Assembly: GCA_965228545.1 (NCBI GenBank)
Contig: OZ245822.1
Location: 2,914,001-2,978,000, forward strand
Source of the DNA: HXMU1420-13 sp965228545
GTDB taxonomy: Bacteria; Bacteroidota; Rhodothermia; Balneolales; Balneolaceae
DNA: 64,000 bases
Direction of reading: 5' to 3'
Shown in pieces: positions 25,922-34,730 of this stretch. Positions within the stretch are counted from its first letter, which is position 1. Every line of letters starts with the position of its first letter. Below the pieces are notes generated by a model, which worked only from the letters and a program-made list of their open reading frames with translations, ran no database searches and was not told the origin of the DNA. A program made the position numbers and the translations under genes.

Positions 25922-26007
25922 TCCTGCACCCAACCAATGCCGACTTCCAAAAGAAGGCCTAAGAATTATTGAAGGTTTAAAAATTGGAGAGATTTATATT
26001 TATTCAG

Positions 26008-26895
26008 TTATTCATCAAATAATGCGCTTTCAAATATTCTAATATCATCAATATTGTATTGGAAGATCAATTCCCCGTTTTCATAATTGTCAAGATGTGC
26101 CATTTCCCGATGGGAGAATTTTTTCAGACTTTTTTCTAACGACTTAAGATTGAATGAAACTACAGTATGGTATTCGTCGATTTTTGATATCGCCCATGTA
26201 GAATCAGAATTACGCTGCCCTTTTAAAACAAAAGGGTAGTAGAGATTTCCATCGGATGATTGCTCATTCAAGTTTACATTCTCGAAGTTTATCTTTACGC
26301 TGTCTATAGCGGTAAATAAGACTTTAGAGTGACTGCTATCGAAGTAAAAGTCTAAAAATTTGATTCGTAATTCTCGTTCGATTGATCTGGAAAAAAAGGA
26401 ATACACATCAGATTGTTTGTGTTCTTCTTTCATAGATTTAAGAATTGAGCTTTTAATAAGATCAAACTTTTCATCGTCAATGGTAATGGTATTTCTGAAC
26501 TCGGTTGGTGTAGGAGGGATATAGTTATAGAAATATATGCCTAAAGCAATAGCACTAATAAAACCAGCTTCACTCAACCAAACCTTACCATAACTTGCTC
26601 TCGTTTCGTTTACAAGTACTTGGTGAATGGAAAGTAGAATTGAAACAATCCCTACAGTTATCGCACCTAATCCAAACCCAAGAGATGAAGATGGAGAGTG
26701 TTGAGTTTGGTACCAGTCATATAAAAATCCCAATAGGAGTAAGAAGCTGATAATCGAAAGTGGAGTTAAAGTAAATCTATATAGTTTGTGATTGTTTTTT
26801 CTGTCTGAATCAATTTGGAATAACAGTAGAGCGATAGTACTGGGTAAAATAAAGACGAGAACTGCTATGATTGAATAAGGAAAGAATGCTAGCAT
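26008..26895 (-). CDS. Hypothetical membrane protein, flanked by direct repeats
   Basis: This 295-aa protein has four hydrophobic helices in its first half (about residues 5-25, 43-62, 73-93 and 105-128). They are followed by a soluble C-terminal domain of about 160 residues with charged strands (KVLFTAIDSVKINFENVNL). No motif is recognised. The gene stands alone between two ~39-bp direct repeats (25883-25921 and 27059-27098), and its codon use looks richer in A/T than that of its neighbours. It may be a small accessory insertion. The function is unknown. Confidence 0.5.
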   Translation of the reverse strand: MLAFFPYSIIAVLVFILPSTIALLLFQIDSDRKNNHKLYRFTLTPLSIISFLLLLGFLYDWYQTQHSPSSSLGFGLGAITVGIVSILLSIHQVLVNETRASYGKVWLSEAGFISAIALGIYFYNYIPPTPTEFRNTITIDDEKFDLIKSSILKSMKEEHKQSDVYSFFSRSIERELRIKFLDFYFDSSHSKVLFTAIDSVKINFENVNLNEQSSDGNLYYPFVLKGQRNSDSTWAISKIDEYHTVVSFNLKSLEKSLKKFSHREMAHLDNYENGELIFQYNIDDIRIFESALFDE

Positions 26896-27058
26896 AATTA
26901 ATTAAATACTAGTTAGGATTATTGATGTGAAACTATTCAGGGAATTAGGTTCTGCCAATTCTCAGGTACTTTTGTGCTAATAAAAGTACCATCCTAAAGG
27001 TTTATGTGCAGTTAATTTTCTGAAAGTTACTATTACCCAATAAGTTTACCTAGAGCGC

Positions 27059-27098
27059 CGATTATTGGTTACAAATTCTTGAAAAGAATAACTGCTAT
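27059..27098 (+). repeat. Direct repeat, copy 2
   Basis: This is the second copy of the ~39-bp repeat described at 25883-25921, downstream of the flanked membrane-protein gene's promoter region. The rest of the gap 26896-27169 shows no other structure. Confidence 0.6.
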
Positions 27099-27169
27099 TT
27101 CAATAAATCTTGAGCTTAAGTATTTGAAATAAATTATATTAATGTGATCAATCTCTCTAATATTCATTC

Positions 27170-27730
27170 ATGAAAAATTTCAGTTTAATTGCGGTTCTGT
27201 TTCTGATAATCGGCTTTTCGGCCTGCTCCGATTCTCCTTCAAATTCCGAACCGGAAGGAAACTCAATATTACCGGGCTATTTTGCAGGCAAAGCAGGAGT
27301 AGACCAAAACTCTCAGCATTATGAGGGGCTGAATGGAAGCGCCCGTTTTACTTTATCGGTAGTGGACACAACGTTCAATTTGGCTTTTTCCTCGGCAAGT
27401 GGCTTATACGATACCACAAACATTGTACTTCGAATTAAATCCACTGATCTGCCGGATGAAGGAACCTATTCTTTAAACAACATTGATGAAATCAATCAGA
27501 TTTACCGTGAAGGCTATTCCTTGTTTTATTACAGCGCATTAACCAGCAGAAGCGAAATATACTATTCCGAATCGGGTCAACTAACCATCGAAGCAAAAAG
27601 CGAAACAGGGATAAAAGGAACCCTCGAAGGTACCGTGTTCAAGAAGGCTTACATTGGCAAAGATGAGTACGTGCGTCAGTACAGCACAATTAATCTGGAC
27701 TTTAACGCCATTCCCGGCAATATGCCCTAA
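27170..27730 (+). CDS. Small lipoprotein of unknown function
   Basis: This 186-aa lipoprotein has a signal peptide with the lipobox GFSAC at about residues 15-19, followed by a Ser/Glu-rich tether. The remainder is beta-rich (LNGSARFTLSVVDTTFNLAF) without recognised motifs. It resembles the many short cell-envelope lipoproteins of Bacteroidota-like bacteria that bind or carry unknown ligands. It is followed by another lipoprotein gene on the same strand after 120 bp. Confidence 0.6.
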   Translation: MKNFSLIAVLFLIIGFSACSDSPSNSEPEGNSILPGYFAGKAGVDQNSQHYEGLNGSARFTLSVVDTTFNLAFSSASGLYDTTNIVLRIKSTDLPDEGTYSLNNIDEINQIYREGYSLFYYSALTSRSEIYYSESGQLTIEAKSETGIKGTLEGTVFKKAYIGKDEYVRQYSTINLDFNAIPGNMP

Positions 27731-27850
27731 GTTTGTTTAGGAATTAATAATCCAATAATTCCCCGAACGCTGACTTTAAAAACTAGATTTCTGTGATATC
27801 TCTACGCTATTTATTTAGTTTATTTGTAGAAACGCCCAGAAATAAGAAAT

Positions 27851-28642
27851 TTGAAGTCGATCAACCATCGTTTATTAGTTTTTTTAGGATGCATTCTTGT
27901 TGCTTTGCATGGTTGTACCGTAAATAATGCACCCCCTGAAAATTCCTGCATTCTAAACGAAATCCAGTTTGCTGAAGACAGTCGTCTGATATTTACAACC
28001 ATCTCTGGTGGACAAATTTATCAGCTGCGCCAAGAGTTTTTACGGGAGGACGCAGACCCGCTTGTAGTGGCTTCCTTTCAATTTCAATACTTTGTGGACT
28101 CATTGGTGGTGAAAAATCAGCTCGAAACCGAATTGCGTTTTCCTTACATGACGGTAAGCTTTGAGGATGAGCGCCCAAAACGCGTAGAGAAATATTTCGG
28201 AGGCTCCGGTGTTCGATTAATTCACGAAATCGATTACTCGAATAACGATCGAATTTTGATTGATTTGTATCGCGAGGCTAGCGATGGACAAATACTTTAC
28301 GCCGGATATTCGAACTATTTTACCGATCAAAATGGGAATATCACACGAAATGAGCGTTTTTTTGCAGATAGAGAAGATCCCAGCATTTTTAACAAGTTCG
28401 AAGACATCACCTTTGAGTATGATGCAGCCGTTAGTCCACAGCAGAATCTCTTTCTTCCGTTTTTCACCGATACAAACTTTCCGGATGCACGCTTTTTTTC
28501 ACCCAATAATGTGCTGTTAGCTCGGAACGAATCGGGTGTGTTTAATTACCAATACAGCTACGATGATTTTGGAAATATGACGTCCATGATTCAACCCGAT
28601 GGAACGCCGGTATATTTTAGATATATCGGTTGCTCGCAATAA
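27851..28642 (+). CDS. Lipoprotein with YD-repeat-like C-terminus, TTG start
   Basis: This 263-aa lipoprotein begins at TTG (27851). I see no upstream ATG in frame, and the TTG is followed directly by a basic residue and a hydrophobic signal ending in the lipobox ALHGC (about 18-22). The C-terminal end reads YSYDDFGNMTSMIQPDG, a YD-repeat-like motif found in many Bacteroidota lipoproteins and RHS proteins. Otherwise it is beta-rich and unrecognised. Its stop abuts the convergent MBL-fold gene. Confidence 0.58.
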   Translation: MKSINHRLLVFLGCILVALHGCTVNNAPPENSCILNEIQFAEDSRLIFTTISGGQIYQLRQEFLREDADPLVVASFQFQYFVDSLVVKNQLETELRFPYMTVSFEDERPKRVEKYFGGSGVRLIHEIDYSNNDRILIDLYREASDGQILYAGYSNYFTDQNGNITRNERFFADREDPSIFNKFEDITFEYDAAVSPQQNLFLPFFTDTNFPDARFFSPNNVLLARNESGVFNYQYSYDDFGNMTSMIQPDGTPVYFRYIGCSQ

Positions 28643-29581
28643 TTACAGGGCAATGTTCATGCCCTCGTAGGCTACCTTAAATCCCATACTTTCAACCAAA
28701 GCTCGTTCGGGCGAGTCGAGAAGTAGCGGGTTAGTATGATTGAAATGGATAAAGGTGATTTTTTCTTTTTCTGAGTCTGGTAAATCGGCAAATAAATTCA
28801 AGCTTTCTTCTACAAACGGATGAGGAATATCCGCCATATTTCTTCCGGGAAGTTCATTAGCATCAAAAAATGTAGCATCAAGAAAGGCGATATCTACTTT
28901 TGCAATTTCTTCGATAATATCACGATCCCAAACCTCCCATTTGTTAATGTCGGGGATAAAAAGTACCGCTTTATTTGGGCTAGTGATACGATATCCAACC
29001 GTTTCTGAAAATTCATCGCGATGAGGAACCCAAAATGGAGTTACAGAAATTCCATCGGTTAATGAAAGGGCAGAATCAGCTCTCAGTTCTGTAAGGTTGA
29101 TGTTCTCAAAATCCACCAATTGGCTCCATGGCCCATTTGTTGATAAATATTGAGCCATTCTAGGCATAGTAAAAACGGGTATTTGTTTTGCTCCCATCGC
29201 TTCATGGCCTAAGTGCATAAGCCCGGTATAATGGCCAATATGGGCATGCGTAAGAAATATGCCGGCAAACGTGAGATCATTTTTAATCGTTGTAATTGCC
29301 CTTAGTTGATGTTTAATATCCGGAGTGGCTTCAAACATCCAAAATTTATCTGAGTTGGAATCTACTAATGCTAAACTGGTGGCGTGGCGCGCTTCTTCTT
29401 TTCCATTCCAGAATAATTGGCACTGCTCTTTTTTGCAACCCGCCTGTGGATACCCTGCATCTTGGGCGATGCCGAGTACGGTGATAAAAACATCCGAGCT
29501 TTCTTCTGATGTTCGCTCTGGAGAACGATTGGTACACGTAATTATAAAAATGCTGAGTAGTAAAAGCAGGAGGTATTTCAT
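28643..29581 (-). CDS. PqqB-like MBL-fold hydrolase, lipoprotein
   Basis: This 312-aa metallo-beta-lactamase-fold protein of the PqqB type starts with a lipoprotein signal (IFIITC near residue 16). Typical segments are LGIAQDAGYPQAGC at the start of the fold, the metal motif THAHIGHYTGL (HxHxGH), VPHRDEFSETVGYRI and DATFFD. PqqB proteins proper act in PQQ biosynthesis and are cytoplasmic. This one is exported, and no pqq genes are in the window, so it is more likely a secreted hydrolase of the same fold. Confidence 0.8.
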   Translation of the reverse strand: MKYLLLLLLSIFIITCTNRSPERTSEESSDVFITVLGIAQDAGYPQAGCKKEQCQLFWNGKEEARHATSLALVDSNSDKFWMFEATPDIKHQLRAITTIKNDLTFAGIFLTHAHIGHYTGLMHLGHEAMGAKQIPVFTMPRMAQYLSTNGPWSQLVDFENINLTELRADSALSLTDGISVTPFWVPHRDEFSETVGYRITSPNKAVLFIPDINKWEVWDRDIIEEIAKVDIAFLDATFFDANELPGRNMADIPHPFVEESLNLFADLPDSEKEKITFIHFNHTNPLLLDSPERALVESMGFKVAYEGMNIAL

Positions 29582-29611
29582 GTGGTAAAGAATGAAAATC
29601 GAAACAATAAA

Positions 29612-29640
29612 AAAAGCAGCATCGGTTAAATACTGCTTTT
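29612..29640 (-). terminator. Rho-independent terminator after the 29.7-kb lipoprotein gene
   Basis: AAAAGCAG at 29612-29619 pairs with CTGCTTTT at 29633-29640 across a 13-base loop. Read on the minus strand, the stem is followed by a T-rich run. It lies 34 bp downstream of the lipoprotein stop at 29674. Confidence 0.7.
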
Positions 29641-29673
29641 AGAATGTTGAATTAATTTATTTTAGGGAATTTT

Positions 29674-30300
29674 TTAATCACGAATGTCTACTAATTCAAT
29701 ATTACCAAACGAAAAGTTAGATAGCCCAACTAAGCCATAAACTGTTTCTCCGGGGCCAATTTCACGGTTCATCATATTGTATGTTTCTAACTCAGCTCTG
29801 AAACTTGAGTTAGCCCCTGCAGCAATACCCATGTTTAGAAGAGCAAGGCCGGGCCCTACTGCATAACCAATATTGTAGGAGTCAATTTCTCCGGTATCAT
29901 CATTTCCAACTTCTAACGTCATTGGGGTAAGTAATAAAAACAACAAGTAAGAGGCTGAATTCTGTTTTATCTCGCTCGAAATTTGTTGAGGTGTAAGTGT
30001 ACTTAATGACGTACCGCCAGATTTTAAGGCAACATCTTGGCCAAAAATCACCGTCTCATCAGAGTTATTTTTGATTCGCACTGCAACAACTTTTACGTAA
30101 GAACGCGACTCTTTTTTGGCCAATTTCCTGTTTCCACTGCTGCTCAGAACATTGGTCTGATATGCTAAACTAACTTCTGAATCTGAGTTGGTTGACCCAT
30201 AATTAAGGCTATTTGGAGAAATGTTTTTATATGAAGACGCACATGATGAAATTAATATCACAGCCGACCCGAAAAGGATAATTGATTTTAAATTAGTCAT
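29674..30300 (-). CDS. Hypothetical lipoprotein
   Basis: I chose the ATG at 30300 (MTNLKSIILFGSAVILISSC), which gives a lipoprotein signal with the lipobox LISSC at 16-20; a longer frame starts at 30339. The 208-aa product is polar, with short beta segments (SYVKVVAVRIKNNSDETVIF) and one internal hydrophobic stretch (ASYLLFLLLTPMTLEV) that could be a membrane-associated helix. No family is recognised. A terminator follows at 29612-29640. Confidence 0.55.
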   Translation of the reverse strand: MTNLKSIILFGSAVILISSCASSYKNISPNSLNYGSTNSDSEVSLAYQTNVLSSSGNRKLAKKESRSYVKVVAVRIKNNSDETVIFGQDVALKSGGTSLSTLTPQQISSEIKQNSASYLLFLLLTPMTLEVGNDDTGEIDSYNIGYAVGPGLALLNMGIAAGANSSFRAELETYNMMNREIGPGETVYGLVGLSNFSFGNIELVDIRD

Positions 30301-30381
30301 TTTTTTTATGTCTATAGATGAATGTAAACTCAATGACAATAAATAATTAAGTATATAGTTACAACCATTAATTGATATAAA

Positions 30382-30409
30382 AAAAGCAAAGCCGGTTAGC
30401 TTTGCTTTT
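30382..30409 (-). terminator. Rho-independent terminator after the SnoaL-like gene
   Basis: AAAAGCAAAGC at 30382-30392 pairs perfectly with GCTTTGCTTTT at 30399-30409 around a six-base loop, giving an 11-bp stem. Minus-strand reading is followed by a T run. It lies 52 bp after the stop of the gene at 30461. Confidence 0.78.
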
Positions 30410-30460
30410 CAGAGTTTTCGCAATAATGGTCAACTAACAGTTGGTTAGTTACTCATTAAA

Positions 30461-30832
30461 TCATTCTTCCATCCCGCTGGTATCATAATAAAAACGGATA
30501 TGCTTAATTTTACCGTCTACCCAAGTTTGCACTTCAACCTCTTCCATTTTAATTCTATTACCATCTTTGAAAGTCATGTCCGCCCAAGACTCAACCAGAA
30601 CTACTCCGGTCTCAGGATTTTCCGCTGCGTTGGTAATTCCGCTATCGTGCACTTCTTCGATTCCGGCTGCCCATTGCTCATGAAATTTGATATTGGCTTC
30701 TAGTCCTTCAGTAACTTCTCCGGTTCCTTCTACTTTTACTGAGTCTTCATGGTAATATTTAGTCAGGGCCTCCATCATTTTGCCCTCGATGCTCATTTTT
30801 ACGATATCGTAAGCGCGCTCTAAATTGGTCAT
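30461..30832 (-). CDS. SnoaL-like / NTF2-like small protein
   Basis: This 123-aa protein has the NTF2/SnoaL cone fold. An N-terminal helix (NLERAYDIVKMSIEGKMMEALTKYYHEDSV) is followed by strands with EGLEANIKFHEQW, VVLVESWADMTF and KIKHIRFYYDT. Proteins of this shape bind small molecules or act as isomerases or cyclases; none of the specific catalytic residues can be assigned here. It is a single gene with its own terminator. Confidence 0.75.
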   Translation of the reverse strand: MTNLERAYDIVKMSIEGKMMEALTKYYHEDSVKVEGTGEVTEGLEANIKFHEQWAAGIEEVHDSGITNAAENPETGVVLVESWADMTFKDGNRIKMEEVEVQTWVDGKIKHIRFYYDTSGMEE

Positions 30833-30940
30833 TATTGTACTCCGGTTGGTTTTTGTGGGATTTTTAAGGTAATGGTTTTAAGGAGATAACAAACCGGTAT
30901 TCAAAAACGGGACAAATTTTAATTGGGAGGGGAAAATTTA

Positions 30941-31303
30941 TTACTCGTAGGGGAGGGTTACTCTTAAACTGCCGTTTTTACCATTTGCTGTTTTCCAGTA
31001 AATCCAAGCTCTAGTGTCACCTTCATCATACCATGCTAACTCGCAGTATTTTAGGGCGTAGGTATATCCGGGTTTTACGGACGGCCAATTTGAGTGATCA
31101 GATAAGTCTATTGAGATTCTAGCGCCATCGTCTTCATCACCGGCGAAAAAAAAGATGGTTCGGTTAGTGTCGTTATGGATATAAATTAAAGGCTCTTTAG
31201 CTTCTGCAGTCACCTCACCCTCAAACTGGAAAAAGGTACAATTAATAGAAAGCAAGCTTATAAAAAGCACAAACAGTGCAGACTTACCCATGGATTTAAT
31301 CAT
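30941..31303 (-). CDS. Small exported lipoprotein
   Basis: This 120-aa protein has a signal peptide with the lipobox LSINC at about residues 18-22. The mature part (EVTAEAKEPLIYIHNDTNRTIFFF through WIYWKTANGKNGSLRVTLPYE) is a short beta-rich domain with one Cys and several aromatics. No family is recognised. It is separated from nadA by about 130 bp and was probably transcribed on its own. Confidence 0.5.
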   Translation of the reverse strand: MIKSMGKSALFVLFISLLSINCTFFQFEGEVTAEAKEPLIYIHNDTNRTIFFFAGDEDDGARISIDLSDHSNWPSVKPGYTYALKYCELAWYDEGDTRAWIYWKTANGKNGSLRVTLPYE

Positions 31304-31401
31304 TTATTTATCTATAGCTAAGAATTAACAAAACCTATTAGATAAACAAAAGCTTAATTAGTAAGTAATTTGATATGACGGATTCTAATATCAATCTTTG
31401 C

Positions 31402-31419
31402 ACATTGAATATTCAATGT
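31402..31419. repeat. Perfect 18-bp palindrome between nadA and a lipoprotein gene
   Basis: ACATTGAAT/ATTCAATGT is a perfect inverted repeat located just downstream of the nadA stop at 31437. Related AT-rich inverted repeats occur in other gaps (36732-36757, 45868-45919, 51350-51402). No T run follows, so a standard terminator is unlikely. Confidence 0.55.
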
Positions 31420-31436
31420 CGATTATTGAATACTTC

Positions 31437-32546
31437 TCAACTCCGCTCCAACATCCGTTCTAACGAAAGTACTGCATTTTTGGTGATATCAGCCGGTACT
31501 GTTATGTGATTTACCACTTCACCTTGTTCCAATTTCTCCAAACTCCATAATAGGTGCGGAAGGTCAATGCGGTTCATCGTCAAACACGGACACATAAACG
31601 GATTCAAACTCACGATTTCTTTGTCGGGGTGTTCGTCGATAATTCGATTCACCAAGTTCATTTCAGTGCCAATGGCCCACTTCGAGCCGGCCGGTGCATT
31701 TTTGATGGTTTCGATAATGTAATTCGTAGAGCCCGCATAATCAGAAGCCTGAACCACATCGTAGGTACATTCAGGATGTACAATAATATTGATTTCAGAA
31801 TCTTGCTTTCGCAGATTTTGGATGTGCTGCACATTAAATTTCTCGTGCACCGAGCAATGCCCTTTCCACAAAATCACTTTTACATCTTCCCATTTGCCTT
31901 CATATTCAAATTCGCCGCTGAGTGGGGCATACACCGCCATTTGTTCAAGCGGAATGCCTAAATCGAAGGCTGTATTTCTACCTAAATGTTGATCCGGTAA
32001 GAATAGAATGCGTTCTTTTTGAGTGAACGCCCATTCCAACATTTTTTTGGCATTTCCTGAGGTAACACATGCGCCTCCATTTTTGCCTACAAATCCTTTA
32101 ATGGCAGCGGTCGAATTCACATAAGTAAGAGGAAGAATAGTATCGCCCCAAATTTCCTGCATTTTCTTCCAGCCAATTTCTGTCTGTTCGATATCGGCCA
32201 TATCAGCCATAGAGCAGCCGGCGCGTAAATCCGGCAGAATCACTTTTTGATTTGGATTGGTAAGCATATCAGCCGTTTCTGCCATAAAATGAACGCCGCA
32301 AAACACAATAAATTCAGCGTTTGGTTTGGTCTGACAAATCTGGGCAAGTTTCAGCGAGTCACCACGCGCATCTGCGAATTTAATCACTTCATCCTTTTGG
32401 TAATGATGTCCCGGAATAAATAAACGATCTCCGAATTGCGCTTTTATCTCCAAAACTCTGGCTTCCATTTCTTCCGCTGAAAGGGTTGAGTAGCGCTTAG
32501 GAAGGCTTACTTCAGATTCAATTTCTAAAAGTTCTAATACGTCCAT
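31437..32546 (-). CDS. nadA: Quinolinate synthase
   Basis: NadA condenses iminoaspartate with dihydroxyacetone phosphate to quinolinate in de novo NAD synthesis. The 369-aa protein carries the [4Fe-4S] Cys residues: Cys111 in RAGCSMADMA, Cys231 in GHCSVHEKF and Cys319/Cys321 in FMCPCLTMN. It also has the substrate-site motifs IPGHHYQKDEV and VYVNSTAAIKG-like TYVNSTAAIKG. It lies just downstream of nadC (97 bp gap) on the same strand, and a TAnnTTTG box in that gap suggests its own promoter. No nadB (aspartate oxidase) is present in this window. Confidence 0.96.
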   Translation of the reverse strand: MDVLELLEIESEVSLPKRYSTLSAEEMEARVLEIKAQFGDRLFIPGHHYQKDEVIKFADARGDSLKLAQICQTKPNAEFIVFCGVHFMAETADMLTNPNQKVILPDLRAGCSMADMADIEQTEIGWKKMQEIWGDTILPLTYVNSTAAIKGFVGKNGGACVTSGNAKKMLEWAFTQKERILFLPDQHLGRNTAFDLGIPLEQMAVYAPLSGEFEYEGKWEDVKVILWKGHCSVHEKFNVQHIQNLRKQDSEINIIVHPECTYDVVQASDYAGSTNYIIETIKNAPAGSKWAIGTEMNLVNRIIDEHPDKEIVSLNPFMCPCLTMNRIDLPHLLWSLEKLEQGEVVNHITVPADITKNAVLSLERMLERS

Positions 32547-32598
32547 ATCAATGTTGGTTGTCGCAAAAAATCACGAAACAGGAATGCGTAACGGGCAT

Positions 32599-32606
32599 CA
32601 AAAATA
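32599..32606 (-). promoter_or_regulatory. TAnnTTTG-type -7 box before nadA
   Basis: On the minus strand this reads TATTTTTG, a match to the Bacteroidota -7 consensus, 52 bp upstream of the nadA start and within the nadC-nadA gap. It would allow nadA to be transcribed apart from nadC. Confidence 0.45.
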
Positions 32607-32643
32607 CAAAAAAATGCATTATACGTTACTTACGAGTTTTAAA

Positions 32644-33480
32644 TTAACTAGTGCTTAAGTTGAAGCTTATATCCAATGCTTTTACTGAATGTGTGATCCA
32701 TCCCACAGAAATAATATCGGCGCCACAACCTTTGTAGCTTGCGATATTGGAAGGATTTATGCCTCCCGAAATTTCAACGGTTATATGGTCGGGTATGATC
32801 TTCACAAACTCCCGAACTTCTTCCGGGCTTCGATTATCCAGCATAATTACATCGGCACCTGCTTCTACTGCTTCCAACACTTGTGCTTTATTCTCCGTTT
32901 CTACTTCAATAGAAACCATGTGCCCGGCTTTGGCTCGAATTTGCTGTATAGCTTTGGTGATGGAACCGGCTGCTTTTATGTGATTGTCTTTGATCATTGC
33001 CCCATCATCCAATCGAAATCGATGATTTTTACCGCCTCCACAGGTAACCGCATATTTCTGAAGTCCGCGCAAACCGGGGAGAGTTTTTCGGGTATCTACC
33101 ACAGCAATAGTTGGGTCGTTTAACAATCGAACCAATTCGCGTGTGCTGGTAGCAATACCACTCATGTGTTGTAAAATGTTCAAGATTACACGCTCGCCAC
33201 TTAGTAACGTTGTTACCGGACCTTCCACCTCGGCAATAATTTGTTGATCGGTTACCAATCCGCCATCATTTACTGATAAATCAATGCGTACATCGCTATC
33301 AAAAAAAGAGTACACAGTATTGAGCACTTCTAATCCCGCAATTACGCCGGGTGCTTTTGCACGAAAAGATCCTTTGGCAATTTGAGAGGAATCAAAGATC
33401 GAGTTAGTGGTGATATCGCCCATACCGAGATCTTCGAGGAGCGAGTTTTCAACGATTTTTTTATAGAGATGGTTATGCAC
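32644..33480 (-). CDS. nadC: Nicotinate-nucleotide pyrophosphorylase (carboxylating)
   Basis: NadC converts quinolinate and PRPP to nicotinate mononucleotide. The recognisable core begins EDLGMGDITTN and continues with VVDTRKTLPGLRGLQKYAV, GGGKNHRFRLDDGAMIKDNH (PRPP/quinolinate site), VEVETEN-like IEVETEN and AGADVIMLDN. I prefer the GTG at 33480, which gives the usual NadC N-terminus (M-HNHLYKKIVENSLLEDLG) and leaves an 80-bp divergent promoter region. An ATG at 33543 would extend it by 21 residues that do not resemble the family. It is followed by nadA and is divergent from a cysteine desulfurase. Confidence 0.93.
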   Translation of the reverse strand: MHNHLYKKIVENSLLEDLGMGDITTNSIFDSSQIAKGSFRAKAPGVIAGLEVLNTVYSFFDSDVRIDLSVNDGGLVTDQQIIAEVEGPVTTLLSGERVILNILQHMSGIATSTRELVRLLNDPTIAVVDTRKTLPGLRGLQKYAVTCGGGKNHRFRLDDGAMIKDNHIKAAGSITKAIQQIRAKAGHMVSIEVETENKAQVLEAVEAGADVIMLDNRSPEEVREFVKIIPDHITVEISGGINPSNIASYKGCGADIISVGWITHSVKALDISFNLSTS

Positions 33481-33560
33481 GAAAAACAGGTTTAACTGAA
33501 CGAAAGTAGTTATTTTTGGACCGTTGAAGATACCGGTTTTCATCTATAAGAACGAGTTTA

Positions 33561-34727
33561 ATGATCTATCTTGATTACGCAGCCACTACGCCCATTCACC
33601 CGCAAGTGATGGAGGTGTTGCAACAGGTTTCTACGCGATACTATGGCAATGCAAGCAGTTTGCATGATATCGGCTCGAATGCCCGGCAAGTGCTGGATGC
33701 ATCCACAAAAGTAATTGCCCAATCAATAAGTCAAACACCTGGTGATGTAGTGTTTACCTCGGGGGCAACAGAGGCAAATTTTTTGGCTATTCAGGCTTTG
33801 TTAGATGGAAGAAATGATGATCGTAGAGAAATCATCAGCTCACAGATGGAGCATTCTTCGGTGATAAATGTACTTCGGCGACTCGAATCGCAAGGCTATG
33901 AAATACGATGGGTGGATGTACACGAAAACGGATTATTGAACCTTGAGCATTTTGAGGATCTCATCTCTAAGCAAACTGCGCTGGTAAGTATACAGCATGT
34001 TAATTCTGAGCTGGGTGTGATTCAGCCTTTAGAAAAAATCAGTAAACTTATTGCCGGGAAAGACATCCGATTCCATTCAGATTGTGTACAAAGTTTCGGA
34101 AAGCTTCCACTAAATCCCGAAAACTGGGGATTGGACGCACTAACGATATCTGCGCATAAGATTCATGGGCCAAAAGGTGTGGGCGCGCTCTGGATGAGAA
34201 AGGAAGTAGATTGGAAGCCATTATTTGAGGATCCCGATCAAAGAAAAGCTATTCGCTTTGGTACTTCGAACGTGCCCGGAATTGCCGCTTTTGCAACCGC
34301 AGCGAAGTTGAACATTCAGCAGATGGAAGATGCGCGCGAACAGGTTGCACAGTTTAGAACAGCATTGATTGATGGTTTATCAAAATTACCCTATGAAGTT
34401 GTGATTGAAGGGAGCGCAGATTCACAATCGCCCTTTATACTGGGCGCTCGATTTCCGGGGATTGAAGGTCAGTTCCTGATGCTGGAATGCAGCCAACAAG
34501 GGCTGGCAATTTCAACCGGCAGTGCTTGTCAGGTTGGTTCCGATCGCCCGAACCGAACAATGAAGGCGCTGGGTAGAAGTGATGAAGAGGCGCGAGAGTT
34601 TGTGCGACTTTCCTTTGGTAGGGATGTAAAAGAACATCATATCCCCGAGATAATTGAGAAAATAGACAGTATCTTAAATCGACATTTTAAAAAGGTACAT
34701 CGACCTAAAGAATTAAACCCAAACTGA
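33561..34727 (+). CDS. Cysteine desulfurase, NifS/IscS family
   Basis: This PLP-dependent enzyme takes sulfur from cysteine for Fe-S cluster or thio-nucleoside synthesis. The 388-aa protein has SGATEANFLAI, the PLP Lys200 in SAHKIHGPKG and the active-site Cys323 in STGSACQVGS, in the long loop of the IscS/NifS class I type. Start MIYLDYAATTP is typical. It is divergently paired with nadC, and NadA needs a [4Fe-4S] cluster, so it may serve NAD synthesis as well as general use (inference). A DsbA-like lipoprotein gene follows after 3 bp. I do not name it iscS, because the neighbouring isc genes are absent. Confidence 0.92.
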   Translation: MIYLDYAATTPIHPQVMEVLQQVSTRYYGNASSLHDIGSNARQVLDASTKVIAQSISQTPGDVVFTSGATEANFLAIQALLDGRNDDRREIISSQMEHSSVINVLRRLESQGYEIRWVDVHENGLLNLEHFEDLISKQTALVSIQHVNSELGVIQPLEKISKLIAGKDIRFHSDCVQSFGKLPLNPENWGLDALTISAHKIHGPKGVGALWMRKEVDWKPLFEDPDQRKAIRFGTSNVPGIAAFATAAKLNIQQMEDAREQVAQFRTALIDGLSKLPYEVVIEGSADSQSPFILGARFPGIEGQFLMLECSQQGLAISTGSACQVGSDRPNRTMKALGRSDEEAREFVRLSFGRDVKEHHIPEIIEKIDSILNRHFKKVHRPKELNPN

Positions 34728-34730
34728 TCT

